64,000 bases of DNA from a bacterium. GTDB taxonomy: Bacteria > Planctomycetota > UBA1135 > UBA2386. Below the pieces are notes generated by a model. That model was not told the DNA's origin. It worked only from the letters and a program-made list of their open reading frames with translations, and ran no database searches. Both the position numbers and the translations under genes were made by a program. Of this stretch, positions 54,200 to 64,000 are shown piece after piece; the stretch's first letter is position 1; each line of letters starts with the position of its first letter. The DNA is taken from contig JAUILN010000005.1 in assembly GCA_030432695.1 (NCBI GenBank), positions 186,001 to 250,000 of the forward strand. The letters run 5' to 3'.

Positions 54200-55834
54200 T
54201 CACCGCCGCGCATCGAGTCCACCGAGCAACCGCGCGACGACGCCACACTGGGTCGGCGTGAAGTCGCCAGCGAGCAGCAGCTCGCGCTCTGGACCGGTGA
54301 GGTCCATCGCGTCGATCCAGGCCCTGGTCAGCGGATCGCGCCGCGACACCAGCGCGGCGCGCCACAGATCCATGCGACGCCGCGGCGGGCGGAGGTCGGC
54401 GAGCCCGTCGGTCCCCGCGGCGATGCGGCCGAGGGCCCAGGCTGCGAGTTCGGCTTCCTCGACCCGTGGCCCGAGCAGGACCGACGAGAGAACCGTCGAG
54501 GTCGCGGGATCGGCGAACTCACCGAGCGCGCGGAGTGCGACCCGTCGTTCGTCGGCGCGACGCAGCGACGGCAGCATCCTGGCGAGCTCGAGCGCGACCT
54601 GCCCGCCGAGACCGGCGAACACCTGCTGGACCAGAGCCGCTTCGCTGCGAGCCGGATCGCCGGACCCGTCGCGCCCCTGCGCCTGCAGGACCAGATCCAG
54701 CAGCATCCGGCCGCGCTCGCCGCGGTCGGCTGCGCGACGTGTCGCCGCGACCACCGCGTGCCAGCGCGCGCCGTAGTTCCGCGCAGCGACGTGCTGCAGC
54801 GCGGACTCGAACTCCGCGCCGCCGAGCCAGGCCGCTGCAGCGACCTCGCTCCGGCTCGGTTCGCCGCGGAGCAGCTGCGCGAGCCGCGTGCGTAGCGCCC
54901 GGTCGCCGCGCGCCGATGCGTCGACCCACTGCGCGATCCGGTCACCGGCCTCGCCTCCCAACCAGAGGATGCGGGTCGACAACTCGGCCCGCTCGTACGC
55001 CGCGACTGCCGCGTCCTGCCGCCAACCGTGCAACGCGGCGACCAGCGGCGGACGCCACGCCAACAGCAGCGCGGTCGACGCGGCCGCGAACGGATCCGCC
55101 TCCGGCCAGCGCGCGACCTCCAGCAGCGCCGCCGCGGTCACCTGCTGCTCACGCGCCACGCGGTCCGACGCGCTCCGCGTCGCGAGCCGTCGATGGAGCA
55201 GTTCGGGATCGAGGTCCGACAGCACGATCAGATCCCGCGCGGTGACCGCCCCACCCTCGGCAGGATCGGCAACCTCGGCAGCGCTCGGATCCGCGACACC
55301 CTCGACAGCAGCGACCGCCGGCCGGTTGCGCAGCGGCTCCGGCTCCGGCACCGGCGACGCGCCGATCGACGCGATCCTCGCATCGGGTCCGGGCACTCGG
55401 GACCTGGCGCGGTCCTCCGCGCGCAGCACCAGCCAGACCGACACCGCGGCCACGCACAGCGCCGCAGCCAGGACCGCGCCGAACTCGATCACCCGCCCCG
55501 CACCACCCGACACCGGCTCCACGATCGGATGCGCCGGCTCCGCGCGCACCCCGGACTTCGGGGCCACCGGCTCCCGCACTGCCGCCGCCAGCCAGCCCTC
55601 CACCGCCGCCGGCGCAGGCCGCACGGTCGTCTCGGCGACCAGTGCGTCGATCCGCCGCGCCGCCGCGACGGCGCCCGCACAACGGGCACAACCCGCGAGG
55701 TGATCCAGCAGCATGAACGAGTCGGCCGCGGCGCCGTCCGCGTCGCCGTCGACCAACAGGCCGACCAGCCGATCCTCGTGCTCGCAGCGCGGTCCACGCC
55801 CATCCTGCCGATCGTGTGACTCCGCGTCGTTCAT
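54200..55834 (-). CDS. Membrane anti-sigma factor with large HEAT-like extracytoplasmic region
   Basis: 544 residues; ATG overlaps the sigma factor stop (ATGA). The N-terminal cytoplasmic part has HLAGCARCAGAVA, the HxxxCxxC motif of zinc-binding anti-sigma domains. One transmembrane helix (VIEFGAVLAAALCVAAVSVWLVL, around residue 115-135) follows. The remaining ~400 residues are Ala/Arg-rich helices, some HEAT-like (LLLDLVLQAQGRDG, RVALRALGEFADPATSTVLSSVLLG). Overlap with the ECF gene supports a cognate pair in which this protein holds the sigma factor at the membrane. The size of the outer part is unusual for an anti-sigma factor. Confidence 0.85.
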   Translation of the reverse strand: MNDAESHDRQDGRGPRCEHEDRLVGLLVDGDADGAAADSFMLLDHLAGCARCAGAVAAARRIDALVAETTVRPAPAAVEGWLAAAVREPVAPKSGVRAEPAHPIVEPVSGGAGRVIEFGAVLAAALCVAAVSVWLVLRAEDRARSRVPGPDARIASIGASPVPEPEPLRNRPAVAAVEGVADPSAAEVADPAEGGAVTARDLIVLSDLDPELLHRRLATRSASDRVAREQQVTAAALLEVARWPEADPFAAASTALLLAWRPPLVAALHGWRQDAAVAAYERAELSTRILWLGGEAGDRIAQWVDASARGDRALRTRLAQLLRGEPSRSEVAAAAWLGGAEFESALQHVAARNYGARWHAVVAATRRAADRGERGRMLLDLVLQAQGRDGSGDPARSEAALVQQVFAGLGGQVALELARMLPSLRRADERRVALRALGEFADPATSTVLSSVLLGPRVEEAELAAWALGRIAAGTDGLADLRPPRRRMDLWRAALVSRRDPLTRAWIDAMDLTGPERELLLAGDFTPTQCGVVARLLGGLDARR

Positions 55835-56427
55835 CGCTCCTCCAAGTGGGAACCCAACCGTTCCCGCACCCGCCGCCGCGCCTCCAGCACCAGCATCCGC
55901 GCCGCGCCCGTCGAACACTCCAGGGCCGCACCGATCGCCTCGTAGCCGAGGCCTTCGCTGGCGCGCAGGTGCAGCGCCATCCGCTGCCGCTCCGGCAGTC
56001 GCTCCATCGCCTCGGCCAGGCGGTCGCGGAGTTCGCGCGCCTCCATCCCCGCGCTCGGGTCGCTCGCCAGACCGGCCGGCACCTCGGTGGCCTCGACGCC
56101 GGCCGACCGCGCACCGGCCGCGCGTCGCCGCCGCCGTTCGTCGAGCGAGCAACGGACCACGATGCGGAACAGCCAGGTCCGCAGCGCCCCGGCGGCTTCC
56201 AGTCCTTCGATGCCGCGCCACGCCCGGACCAGCGCGTCCTGCACCGCCTCCTCCGCCTGCTCTCGCCGCCCGCCCGCCAACCGCTGCGCGAGTCCGAACA
56301 ACGCCCCGACCTGCGGACGGACGAGCGTCTGGAATGCCGCTGCCTCACCGGCCCGGGCCCGCGCGAGGAGCGCCTCGAGCCGTTCGGCTTCGGAGTCTGG
56401 AGTGTCGGCCTGCACGCGCGGAACCAT
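55831..56427 (-). CDS. ECF-family RNA polymerase sigma factor
   Basis: 198 residues beginning MVPRVQADTPDSE. Region 2 shows FQTLVRPQVGALFGLAQRLAGG, EQAEEAVQDALVRAWRG and RTWLFRIVVRCSLDERRRR; region 4 shows LPERQRMALHLRASEGLGYEAIGAALECSTGAARMLVL (helix-turn-helix). This is a classical RpoE-type ECF with a cognate anti-sigma immediately downstream. The stimulus is unknown; the pair's neighbours are secreted proteins, including a divergent esterase with 95 bases between starts that may contain a target promoter. Confidence 0.95.
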   Translation of the reverse strand: MVPRVQADTPDSEAERLEALLARARAGEAAAFQTLVRPQVGALFGLAQRLAGGRREQAEEAVQDALVRAWRGIEGLEAAGALRTWLFRIVVRCSLDERRRRRAAGARSAGVEATEVPAGLASDPSAGMEARELRDRLAEAMERLPERQRMALHLRASEGLGYEAIGAALECSTGAARMLVLEARRRVRERLGSHLEER

Positions 56428-56522
56428 GTGCTCAGCGCTCCGGACTCCAGAAAGCCGGTGGCGTCAGGCTCCAGATGGGAAAAAGCCGACGATCCATGAC
56501 GGTCACGGTACCGTCCTCCGCC

Positions 56523-59063
56523 ATGCCGCGTGCTCTCCGCTCCGCTCCCCCCGCCGCGGTCCTCGCGTGCCTGCTGTCCTGGTCGTCCGGCGATCGACTC
56601 GCGACCCAGGAGCCGGTCGAGGAACTCCCGATCCCTACGCTGCTGGTCGCACCCGCAGACGGCAATGGCGGGCGTACTCCCTTTCCGACCAGCGCACTCG
56701 AACTGCGCCGCGTGCTCGGCGAGAGGATCGAGCCGCGCGCCGGCGACCCGGTCGATCCATCCCGCGCCGACGACCCCGAGGCCCCGGTCTGGGAGCGCAT
56801 CGAGGCCGGCGCGAACGGTGAGTTCCGGCACCGCAGACTCCGCGGCGGCCTGGCCTTCGCGCTGCTCGACGTCGAAGTCGCCGCAACCTGGATGCTGGAC
56901 CCGCGCGGCGCACGCTCGGTGCGCGTCAACGACGCCCCCTACGCCGGCGATCTCTACTCGCTCGGTGTCTCCCGCGTCCCGGTTCCCCTGGTCGCCGGCC
57001 GCAACCGGCTGCTGTTCGAGGCCGGCCGTGGCCGCCTGCAGCCACGCCTGCTCCGTCCCGAGGCGGCGGTGTTCCTCGAGACGATCGACCGCACGCTGCC
57101 CGACGTCGTCCGCGGCGATGCGTCGCCGCTGTGGCTGGGCCTGCCGGTGACCAATGCCACCGGTGCCTGGCAGACCGGCCTGACGATCGCGGTGGAGGGT
57201 CGGAAGGAGCCGGTCGCGCCGGTGCCGCCGCTGCCACCCTACAGCGTCACGCGCGTCGCAGTACGCACCGGCGCGCCCGAGGCCGGCGAGTTGCCCGACG
57301 ATCCCGAGGCCGGACACACGCTGACCCTCGCGCTACGCGACGCCGAGGGCACACCGGTCCATCGCACGCAGGTCGCACTGCGCGTGGTCGCGGCCGATGC
57401 GCTGCAGGTCCGCACCTTCGTCAGCAGGATCGACGGCAGCGTGCAGTTCTACGCCGTCCAACCGGCCCGCTCGGGCACCTACGGCCCATCCGCCCCGCCC
57501 GGCCTCCTGCTGTCGCTGCACGGCGCGGGGGTCGACGCCCGCGCCCAGGCTGGCTCCTACTCGCAGAAGTCCGGCGTCTTCGTGGTCGCTCCGACCAATC
57601 GCCGCCCCTTCGGCTTCGACTGGGAGGACTGGGGCCGTCTCGATGCCCTCGAAGTGCTCGCGGACGCCACCGCCCGCTTCGGCACCGACGCCAGCCGCAC
57701 CTGGCTGACCGGCCACTCGATGGGCGGCCACGGCACCTGGCAACTCGGCGCGCACTTTCCCGACCGCTTCGCGGCGATCGCCCCGAGCGCCGGCTGGCGG
57801 GACTTCCGCGACTACGGCGGTGCGGCCGGGTTCGACGTCGACGATCCGATCGGCGCGCTGTTCGAGCGGGCGTCGAGTCCTTCGCGCACACTGCGGCTGC
57901 AGAACAACTATGCCGCCCGCGGCATCTACGTCCTGCACGGCGACCGCGACGAGTCGGTGCCGGTCGGCGAGGCCCGCGCGATGCGCGCGCTGCTCGGCGG
58001 CTTCCACCCCGACTTCGCCTACTACGAGCGACCCGGTGCGGGGCACTGGTGGGGCGCGCAGTGCCTCGACTGGCCGCCGCTGATCGACTTCGTCACCAGC
58101 CGCCAGCGCCCCGCCGACCGCGACGTGCGACACGTCGACTTCACCACCGTCGATCCGGCGCTGTCCTCGCGCCTCCATTGGCTGGAGATCGGCCGGGCAC
58201 AGCGCTTCGGCGATCCAGCCCGCGCCGAGGCCGACCTGGATTCCGCGGCCCGTCGCTTCACGATCCGCACCGAGAACGTCGCCCGACTGGGTCTGGACCT
58301 GACCGCCCTCGCGAGCCCCGGGGCCGACCCCGACGCCGCGCCCCCGCTGCCGGCCGGCGAACCGCTGGCGATCACGCTGGACGGCCAGGAGCTCCCGCCG
58401 GTCCCGTGGCCGACCGGGTCCACCACCGTCGACCTCGGCCGCGACGGCGAAGGCGCCTGGCGGCTCCGCGATGCCCCGCCGCGGCCCTGGCGCGGGCCGG
58501 GGCGGCCGGGCTCGTTCAAGGCCGCGTTCCAGAACCGCGTCCTGCTGGTCTACGGCACCCAGGGCACCGAGGAGGAGAACGCCTGGGCCTTCCACAAGGC
58601 CAGATTCGACGCCGACGTGTTCCGCTACCGCGGCAACGGCGCGCTGCAGATCCTCGCCGACACCGCGTTCCGCGCGGTCGACCACCCCGACCGCAACATC
58701 GTCCTCTACGGCCATGCGACCACCAACGCCGCGTGGCGTGCGGTCCTCGAGGCTCCCCCGCTGGTCCCCGAGGGCGGGCGGATCCGAATCGGCGACAAGA
58801 GCTTCACCGGCCCCGACCTGGCCTGTCTGTTCGTGGCCCCGCGCGCCGGGAGTGCAGCTGGCGCGATGGTCGGCGTGGTCGGCGGCACCGGAGTCACCGG
58901 GATGCGCGCGACCACCGGGTTGCCGTTCTTCGTGTCCGGCGTGCACTGGCCGGACTGGACGGTGTTCCGGGCGTCGGTGTGGCAGGACGGCCTCGGTGGC
59001 GTGGTCGCAGCAGGCTTCCTCGACCCCGGCGGCCAGCTCGGCGCCGACGCCGCGTACCGCTGA
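56523..59063 (+). CDS. Secreted serine esterase/peptidase of the alpha/beta-hydrolase fold
   Basis: 846 residues from [20 protein letters not shown], a signal peptide; the open frame upstream is antisense of the sigma gene. A beta-rich N-terminal domain (to ~310) is followed by the hydrolase core: [17 protein letters not shown] (oxyanion HG), nucleophile Ser399 in [22 protein letters not shown] with the Asp, and GAGHWWG with the His. A third region (~530-846) has beta strands and again [16 protein letters not shown] and [10 protein letters not shown], typical of the large prolyl-oligopeptidase-like planctomycete proteins. Substrate unknown; probably acts outside the cell. Confidence 0.9.
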   Translation: MPRALRSAPPAAVLACLLSWSSGDRLATQEPVEELPIPTLLVAPADGNGGRTPFPTSALELRRVLGERIEPRAGDPVDPSRADDPEAPVWERIEAGANGEFRHRRLRGGLAFALLDVEVAATWMLDPRGARSVRVNDAPYAGDLYSLGVSRVPVPLVAGRNRLLFEAGRGRLQPRLLRPEAAVFLETIDRTLPDVVRGDASPLWLGLPVTNATGAWQTGLTIAVEGRKEPVAPVPPLPPYSVTRVAVRTGAPEAGELPDDPEAGHTLTLALRDAEGTPVHRTQVALRVVAADALQVRTFVSRIDGSVQFYAVQPARSGTYGPSAPPGLLLSLHGAGVDARAQAGSYSQKSGVFVVAPTNRRPFGFDWEDWGRLDALEVLADATARFGTDASRTWLTGHSMGGHGTWQLGAHFPDRFAAIAPSAGWRDFRDYGGAAGFDVDDPIGALFERASSPSRTLRLQNNYAARGIYVLHGDRDESVPVGEARAMRALLGGFHPDFAYYERPGAGHWWGAQCLDWPPLIDFVTSRQRPADRDVRHVDFTTVDPALSSRLHWLEIGRAQRFGDPARAEADLDSAARRFTIRTENVARLGLDLTALASPGADPDAAPPLPAGEPLAITLDGQELPPVPWPTGSTTVDLGRDGEGAWRLRDAPPRPWRGPGRPGSFKAAFQNRVLLVYGTQGTEEENAWAFHKARFDADVFRYRGNGALQILADTAFRAVDHPDRNIVLYGHATTNAAWRAVLEAPPLVPEGGRIRIGDKSFTGPDLACLFVAPRAGSAAGAMVGVVGGTGVTGMRATTGLPFFVSGVHWPDWTVFRASVWQDGLGGVVAAGFLDPGGQLGADAAYR

Positions 59064-59223
59064 TCGTCGCCTCGACTCCACCGACGGCACCGCTCTGGCC
59101 GATCCAGGATGGAGCGAGGTTCCGCCGGCGCCCGACCCGGCCGGTTCCTGGAATCCTCTGGAGATGCCTCGGCGCGTCCCCACAATCCTTCCTCCCCGAA
59201 TTCGAGCCGAGACGCCCCGGCGG

Positions 59224-59880
59224 ATGGACCCCAAGAGTCGCAACCTCACCTACCACCACGGCGCCGTGAGCCGAACCGACCGCGAGCGCCTGCTCGGTCA
59301 GCGCGGCGCGGTCCTGTGGTTCACCGGCCTCTCCGGATCGGGGAAGTCGACCGTCAGCCATGCCGTGGAGCACGAACTCTACCGGGCCGGCCACCTGGTC
59401 CAGGTCCTGGATGGCGACAACGTCCGCCACGGCCTGTGCAAGGACCTCGGCTTCTCCGACGAGGACCGGACCGAGAACATCCGCCGCATCGCCGAGGTCG
59501 CGAAGCTCTCGGTGGATGCCGGCCTGCTGGTCCTGACCGCCTTCATCTCGCCGTTCCGCGCCGACCGCGACGCCGCCCGCGCGGTGGTCGGCAGCGACCG
59601 CTTCCTCGAGGTCTACCTCGACGTGCCCCTCGAGGAGTGCGAGCGCCGCGACCCGAAGGGCCTCTACAAGAAGGTCCGCGCCGGCGAGATCGCCGAGTTC
59701 ACCGGCGTGAGCTCGCCCTACGAACCACCCACCGCACCCGAGATCGCGCTGCCGACCGCCGAGCTGACCATCGAGGAGTCAGCCGCCCGGGTCGTCGCCC
59801 ACCTTCGCGAGCACGGATTCCTCGCCGCACCCGCCACCGATCCTTCCACCGATCCCTCCACAGGGGAGTCGAACCGATGA
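59224..59880 (+). CDS. cysC: Adenylylsulfate (APS) kinase
   Basis: 218 residues from [21 protein letters not shown]-loop [20 protein letters not shown] (substrate-binding DGDN), [13 protein letters not shown], and [14 protein letters not shown] are all canonical, as are the [20 protein letters not shown] and YEPP segments near the end. It phosphorylates APS to PAPS, the sulfate donor. The stop overlaps the start of cysD (ATGA). The C-terminal tail has a short DPST duplication. A second, divergent APS-kinase domain is fused to CysN two genes downstream. Confidence 0.97.
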   Translation: MDPKSRNLTYHHGAVSRTDRERLLGQRGAVLWFTGLSGSGKSTVSHAVEHELYRAGHLVQVLDGDNVRHGLCKDLGFSDEDRTENIRRIAEVAKLSVDAGLLVLTAFISPFRADRDAARAVVGSDRFLEVYLDVPLEECERRDPKGLYKKVRAGEIAEFTGVSSPYEPPTAPEIALPTAELTIEESAARVVAHLREHGFLAAPATDPSTDPSTGESNR

Positions 59881-60785
59881 GCCGCTACCAACTCTCCCAC
59901 CTCCAGGAGCTCGAGCACGAGAGCATCCACATCATTCGGGAGGTCGTGGCCGAGTTCCAGAACCCGGTCATGCTCTACTCGATCGGCAAGGACTCGGCGG
60001 TGATGCTGCGACTCGCGCAGAAGGCCTTCGCGCCGGCGCCGATCCCGTTCCCGCTGCTGCACGTGAACACCACGTTCAAGTTCCGGGAGATGATCGAGTT
60101 CCGCGACCGCATGGCGAAGGAGGCCAACTTCGAGCTGCGCGAGTGGATCAACCAGGAAGGCGTCGAGGCGAACATGAACCCGTTCGACCACGGCACCCAG
60201 CGCTACACCCACGTGATGAAGACCGAAGCGCTGAAGCAGGCGCTGGCGGCAGGAGGCTACGACGCGGCCTTCGGTGGCGCGCGCCGCGACGAGGAGAAGA
60301 GCCGCGCCAAGGAGCGCGTGTTCTCGTTCCGCGACAAGAACCACGTGTGGGATCCGAAGAACCAGCGCCCCGAACTCTGGAACGTCTTCAACAGCCGGAT
60401 CAACAAGGGCGAGTCGATCCGCGTGTTCCCGCTGTCGAACTGGACCGAGCTCGATGTGTGGCTCTACATCCACTACGACGACATCCCGGTGGTGCCGCTG
60501 TACTTCGCCAAGGAGCGGCCGATCGTCGAGCGCGAGGGCGCGCTCATCATGAAGGACGACGACCGGCTACCGCTGCTGCCGGGCGAGACGCCGCAGATGC
60601 GCAAGGTCCGCTTCCGCACGCTCGGCTGCTACCCGCTGACCGGCGCGGTCGACTCGGAGGCGTCGAACGTCACCGAGATCATCGAGGAGATGCTCCGGAC
60701 CCGCACCTCGGAGCGCCAGGGCCGCGTGATCGACTACGACGAGGCCGGCTCGATGGAGGAGAAGAAGCGCGAGGGCTACTTCTGA
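59877..60785 (+). CDS. cysD: Sulfate adenylyltransferase subunit 2 (CysD)
   Basis: 302 residues, ATG overlapping cys[20 protein letters not shown] holds the PP-loop, [33 protein letters not shown] and [19 protein letters not shown] complete the CysD set, and [12 protein letters not shown] is the family end. It forms APS from ATP and sulfate with the CysN GTPase. The C-terminal KREGYF is typical. CysN follows 59 bases later. The operon supplies both assimilation and sulfonation. Confidence 0.98.
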   Translation: MSRYQLSHLQELEHESIHIIREVVAEFQNPVMLYSIGKDSAVMLRLAQKAFAPAPIPFPLLHVNTTFKFREMIEFRDRMAKEANFELREWINQEGVEANMNPFDHGTQRYTHVMKTEALKQALAAGGYDAAFGGARRDEEKSRAKERVFSFRDKNHVWDPKNQRPELWNVFNSRINKGESIRVFPLSNWTELDVWLYIHYDDIPVVPLYFAKERPIVEREGALIMKDDDRLPLLPGETPQMRKVRFRTLGCYPLTGAVDSEASNVTEIIEEMLRTRTSERQGRVIDYDEAGSMEEKKREGYF

Positions 60786-60844
60786 GTCACCCGTGCGAGC
60801 TCTCCGTCCATTCATCCCACGCATAGAGCCCCCCAGACATTCCC

Positions 60845-62785
60845 ATGGGCATCCAGGAAGAACTCGACCAGTACGGCATCGACGGCTACCTCGAGCGGTA
60901 CCGCCAGAAGGACCTCCTCCGGTTCCTCACCTGCGGTTCGGTCGACGACGGCAAGTCGACGCTGATCGGCAGGCTGCTGCACGACTCGGCAATGGTCTAC
61001 GAGGACCAGGTCGCCGCGGCCAAGAAGGACAGCGCCAAGTTCGGCACCACCGGTGAGGAGCTCGACTTCGCGCTGTTGGTCGACGGTCTCGAGGCCGAGC
61101 GCCAGCAGGGCATCACGATCGACGTCGCCTACCGCTACTTCACCACCGAGAAGCGCAAGTTCATCATCGCCGACACGCCGGGCCACGAGCAGTACACGCG
61201 CAACATGGCGACCGGCGCGTCGAACTGCCAGTTGGCGATCATCCTGATCGACGCGCGCAAGGGCGTGCTCGACCAGACCCGCCGCCACTCGTTCATCGCC
61301 TCGCTGCTCGGCATCAAGCACGTGGTCGTGGCGATCAACAAGATGGACCTCGTCGACTGGAACCAGGAGACCTTCGAGCGGATCAAGGACGAGTACGAGG
61401 ACTTCGCGGCGAAGCTGCAGATGGGCGATCTGCACTTCATCCCGATGTCGGCGCTGAAGGGCGAGAACGTGGTCCTCGAGAGCGGCAAGATGCCGTGGTT
61501 CAAGGGCGGACCGCTGCTCGACTACCTGGAGAGCGTGTCGATCGCCAGCGACCGCAACCTGATCGACTTCCGGATGCCGGTGCAGAACGTGCTGCGTCCG
61601 AACCTCGACTTCCGCGGCTTCGCCGGCACCATCGCCTCGGGTGCTGTGAAGGTCGGCGACCCGATCGTCTCGCTGCCCTCGGGCCGGCAGAGCAAGGTCA
61701 AGACCATCGAGCGCTACGACGGCCAGCTCAAGGACGCCCACGCACCGATGTCGGTGGTGCTGACCCTCGAGGACGAGATCGACATCAGCCGCGGCGACAC
61801 CCTCGCCAACCCGAACAACACGCCGCGGCTCGAGACCCGTCTCGAGGCCATGGTGGTGTGGATGCACGAGAAGCCGCTGCAGCTCGACAAGAGCTACCTG
61901 ATCAAGCACAACACCAACCAGACCGCGGCGACGATCCGGGACGTCCGCTACCGGACCAACGTCAACTCGCTGCACAAGGAGGAGGCGACCGGGCTCGAAC
62001 TCAACGAGATCGGCCGGGTCGAGATCGAGACCTCGCGACCGCTCGCGGTCGACGCCTACCAGCGCAACCGCGACCTCGGCGCCTTCATCCTGATCGACCG
62101 GATCACCAACCACACGGTCGGTGCCGGCATGATCGTCGAGCGCAGCCCGGCCGAGCGGACCCTCGCCCGTCGCCGTGCCTCCGCCGACGCCGGCACCAAC
62201 ATCGCCACCCGCCGCGGCTCGATCACGCCCGCGCAACGCGCCGAGCGCCTCGGCCAGAAGCCGTTCACGATGTGGTTCACCGGTCTGCCGCGCTCCGGCA
62301 AGACCGGCCTGGCCTACGGCCTCGAGAAGGCCCTGTTCGAGCGCGGCATCTTCTGCCGCGTGCTCGACGGCGAGAACCTCCGCGGCGGCCTCAGCGACGA
62401 CCTCGGCTTCGCCGCCGACGACCGCTGGGAGCACCAGCGCCGCGCCGCCCAGGTCGCGCGGATGGACAACGAGCACGGCATGGTCACCCTGGTGGCCCTG
62501 GTCTCCCCGCTCGACGCCGACCGCGAGCAGGCCAGGCGCATCATCGGCCCCGAGAACTTCCTCGAGGTCTACTGCGACGCCCCGCTCGACGTGGTCGAGC
62601 AGCGCGACGACCGCGAACTCTACGCGCGCGCCCGCCGCGGCGAGATCGAAGGCCTCACCGGCGTCGACGCGCCGTACGAGCCGCCGCTGTCGCCGTTCCT
62701 GCGGCTCGACACGGCCGACAAGTCGGTCGAGGAGAACGTCGCGATCCTGCTCGATGCGCTCACCGGGCGTGGGCTGATCGGCTGA
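60845..62785 (+). CDS. cysN: CysN GTPase fused to a divergent APS-kinase-like domain
   Basis: 646 residues. The GTPase part has GSVDDGKST (31-39), DTPGHEQY, NKMDLVDW and the beta-barrel domains (~220-430), all standard CysN. From ~460 a second P-loop domain begins: GLPRSGKT (480-487), LDGENLRGGLSDDLGF and EHQRRAAQVARM. Compared with the stand-alone CysC it has DGEN for DGDN, ALVSPLDADR for [10 protein letters not shown] and EHQRR for ENIRR. CysN-CysC fusions are known; here the fused domain is altered while an intact cysC opens the operon, so it may be inactive or regulatory. Confidence 0.93.
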   Translation: MGIQEELDQYGIDGYLERYRQKDLLRFLTCGSVDDGKSTLIGRLLHDSAMVYEDQVAAAKKDSAKFGTTGEELDFALLVDGLEAERQQGITIDVAYRYFTTEKRKFIIADTPGHEQYTRNMATGASNCQLAIILIDARKGVLDQTRRHSFIASLLGIKHVVVAINKMDLVDWNQETFERIKDEYEDFAAKLQMGDLHFIPMSALKGENVVLESGKMPWFKGGPLLDYLESVSIASDRNLIDFRMPVQNVLRPNLDFRGFAGTIASGAVKVGDPIVSLPSGRQSKVKTIERYDGQLKDAHAPMSVVLTLEDEIDISRGDTLANPNNTPRLETRLEAMVVWMHEKPLQLDKSYLIKHNTNQTAATIRDVRYRTNVNSLHKEEATGLELNEIGRVEIETSRPLAVDAYQRNRDLGAFILIDRITNHTVGAGMIVERSPAERTLARRRASADAGTNIATRRGSITPAQRAERLGQKPFTMWFTGLPRSGKTGLAYGLEKALFERGIFCRVLDGENLRGGLSDDLGFAADDRWEHQRRAAQVARMDNEHGMVTLVALVSPLDADREQARRIIGPENFLEVYCDAPLDVVEQRDDRELYARARRGEIEGLTGVDAPYEPPLSPFLRLDTADKSVEENVAILLDALTGRGLIG

Positions 62786-62827
62786 GGGGCGACGGCGCGG
62801 CTCGGGCACGCGCCGACTCCGAGGACT

Positions 62828-62858
62828 TTTACACCCGGTGCCAGGCACGCGTTGTAAA
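62828..62858. repeat. REP-like hairpin, GTGCCAGGCAC core
   Basis: TTTACA (62828-62833) pairs with TGTAAA (62853-62858) around CCCGGTGCCAGGCACGCGT. Same core as at 13839-13962 and 45866-45892 but a different pairing flank. It lies between convergent stops (cysN and the TPR gene), so it might also end transcription. Confidence 0.72.
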
Positions 62859-62885
62859 CGTCCCGGAAGCTCCGACGGCTCCGGA

Positions 62886-64000
62886 TCAGAACCTCGGGAA
62901 GCCGGGTTCCTGCTGGAGCCCCTCGAGGTCCGCCGACTCGATCCACTCCCGGAGTGCGTCGCGCCGTTCGAGCGGTAGCCGCTCCGAGAGGTCGACGAGA
63001 CCTTCGAGGGCGGCACGTCGCCAGGCCGCCCCCTGGCGTTCGGACACCGCCTCGTCGTCCCGAGAGGCGACGGCGGCGAGCCGAAGGAACTGCTGCGCAC
63101 CCTTGGCCTGCTGGACCGGGTCGCCGCCGATCTCCAGCCGCTCGCCCGCGAGTCGGGCGGCGGTCTGCCAGTCGTGCGCTCCGAGCGCGGTGCGGAAGCG
63201 GACCATCTGTACTTGGTGGAACAGCCGATGCCCCGTCACGGAACCGTCGACCAGTTCCAGGTAGGTGCGACAGGCGCCCAACGAGCGATCGAGAACCACG
63301 CTCGCGTCGTCGGCGCCGAATCGGTGCAGCTCCTCGCCCAACCGTCCGGACGCCAGCGCCGCCTCCAGGTAGTAGCGGCTGACGGCCGGGAAGTCCGCGA
63401 CCAGCGACCAGGCCAGCTCGGCGCTGCGCCGGAGCGGTACCAGCGCGTCGCGACGCGCTCCACGCTTCAACAGCATCGCCGCCTCGCAGCGCGCGGCGAG
63501 CTGCGCCTGGCTCCGGAGTTCGGCGCTCGGTGAGCCCTGCTTCAGCAGCCTCTCGTGCACCGCCCGCGCGGCGAGCAGCTCCGACGCCGTGTCGTCCAAC
63601 TCACCCGCCCGCAGCAGCGAGAAGGCCAGCTGGGTCCGGATGTGGGCGATCTGCAGCTCCAGTTCCGGGTCCGACCCGTCACGTTGCAGACAACCGAGCA
63701 ACGCCTGCAGCCCGGCCCGATACGCCTCGCAGGCGCCCCGGTGATCACTCGCCTTGGTGGCGACGAAGGCCCGCGCCAGCTCGTACTCGGCGATCCGGCG
63801 CTGCCACGCCGCGGCGGTGTCGAGGGTCCGGCGCGCTTCGACGTCGGCAGCGACCTCGCTGAGGACGTCGCGCGCCCGGCGGAGTTCACCCCGGGTGGCG
63901 AGGTCCAGGGCGAGCGCAGCATGGTTGGCCAGCAGATCGGTCCACACCACCGTCTGCCACGGCAGTTCCATCGCATGGTCCGTGGGCTCCGGGCCCTCGA
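62886..64000 (-). CDS. C-terminal part of a TPR-like protein, N-terminus beyond the window
   Basis: The frame is open to the right edge; the ATG at 63971 is internal because conserved-looking sequence (PEPTDHAMELPWQTVVW) continues upstream of it. At least 371 residues are visible: helical TPR-like repeats throughout (LANHAALALDLATRGELRRA, AYRAGLQALLGCLQRD, RSAELAWSLVADFPAVSRYY), ending DLEGLQQEPGFPRF. Planctomycete Ser/Thr kinases often end in this way, so this could be the tail of one; the kinase part would lie outside the window. It converges with the cysN gene. Confidence 0.75.
   Translation of the reverse strand, partial: EGPEPTDHAMELPWQTVVWTDLLANHAALALDLATRGELRRARDVLSEVAADVEARRTLDTAAAWQRRIAEYELARAFVATKASDHRGACEAYRAGLQALLGCLQRDGSDPELELQIAHIRTQLAFSLLRAGELDDTASELLAARAVHERLLKQGSPSAELRSQAQLAARCEAAMLLKRGARRDALVPLRRSAELAWSLVADFPAVSRYYLEAALASGRLGEELHRFGADDASVVLDRSLGACRTYLELVDGSVTGHRLFHQVQMVRFRTALGAHDWQTAARLAGERLEIGGDPVQQAKGAQQFLRLAAVASRDDEAVSERQGAAWRRAALEGLVDLSERLPLERRDALREWIESADLEGLQQEPGFPRF

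Noticed and set aside
54200-56221. Sigma/anti-sigma fusion protein suggested by one long open frame
   Set aside because: The sigma factor is in a different frame with its own stop at 55831; the anti-sigma starts at the overlapping ATG.

Overview
The window is high-GC bacterial chromosome, and its gene content points to a member of the Planctomycetota. The evidence is a planctomycete-type ECF sigma factor beside a giant Ser/Thr kinase with TPR-like repeats, a second ECF sigma factor overlapping a membrane anti-sigma protein, many large secreted proteins of unknown function with a shared Cys-bearing C-terminal domain, secreted HEAT and TPR proteins, and a di-haem protein with a propeller-like N-terminus. 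Nothing supports a phage, plasmid, insertion sequence or CRISPR array, and base composition looks even throughout. Two genes run off the edges: a GH4-like enzyme on the left and a TPR-like protein on the right.

Layout. 1-5112 (minus strand) is a run of six genes in which every junction overlaps by 4-11 bases: sugar-phosphate cyclase, cupin, sugar nucleotidyltransferase, ROK kinase, PLP aminotransferase and a GH4-like NAD enzyme. Read as a pathway, it would make a cyclic polyol, phosphorylate it, activate it with a nucleotide and aminate it. This is the best candidate in the window for an undescribed biosynthetic system. 5346-12571 holds a secreted protein, a TPR-sulfotransferase and a tandem pair of large secreted paralogues. 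12580-14232 holds a small DMT membrane protein, an orphan hypothetical gene, a 400-base non-coding tract packed with hairpins, and tRNA-Pro(CGG). 14406-18998 holds the Mg transporter mgtE, a low-complexity basic protein and cystathionine beta-synthase. 19048-27153 is a signalling block (Ser/Thr kinase, ECF sigma, pseudokinase) followed by a secreted transglutaminase-like protein.

27167-32236 carries translation-related and cofactor genes: a SpoU-type RNA methyltransferase, the EF-P module (epmA and efp, with epmB divergent) and larC. 32413-39619 carries a secreted HEAT-repeat protein, then a minus-strand series (threonine aldolase, phosphomannomutase, SAM hydrolase, arginase) and an MFS transporter. 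39675-49718 mixes a di-haem secreted protein, a GNAT/Ntn-hydrolase pair, an M20 amidohydrolase, a secreted TPR-like protein, a YjbQ-family protein, a truncated haemoglobin and a JmjC-like cupin protein. 49742-59063 holds two secreted proteins, an ECF sigma/anti-sigma pair with a secreted protein downstream, and a large secreted serine esterase. 59224-62785 is the sulfate-activation operon cysC-cysD-cysN, whose CysN carries a second, divergent APS-kinase domain.

Possible links: cysCDN would supply the PAPS needed by the sulfotransferase at 6437-8026. epmA and epmB would modify the EF-P encoded between them. Each sigma factor probably controls its adjacent regulator. Starts were chosen from family N-termini, overlaps with the preceding gene, Shine-Dalgarno-like sequences and signal peptides. 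Several are GTG.
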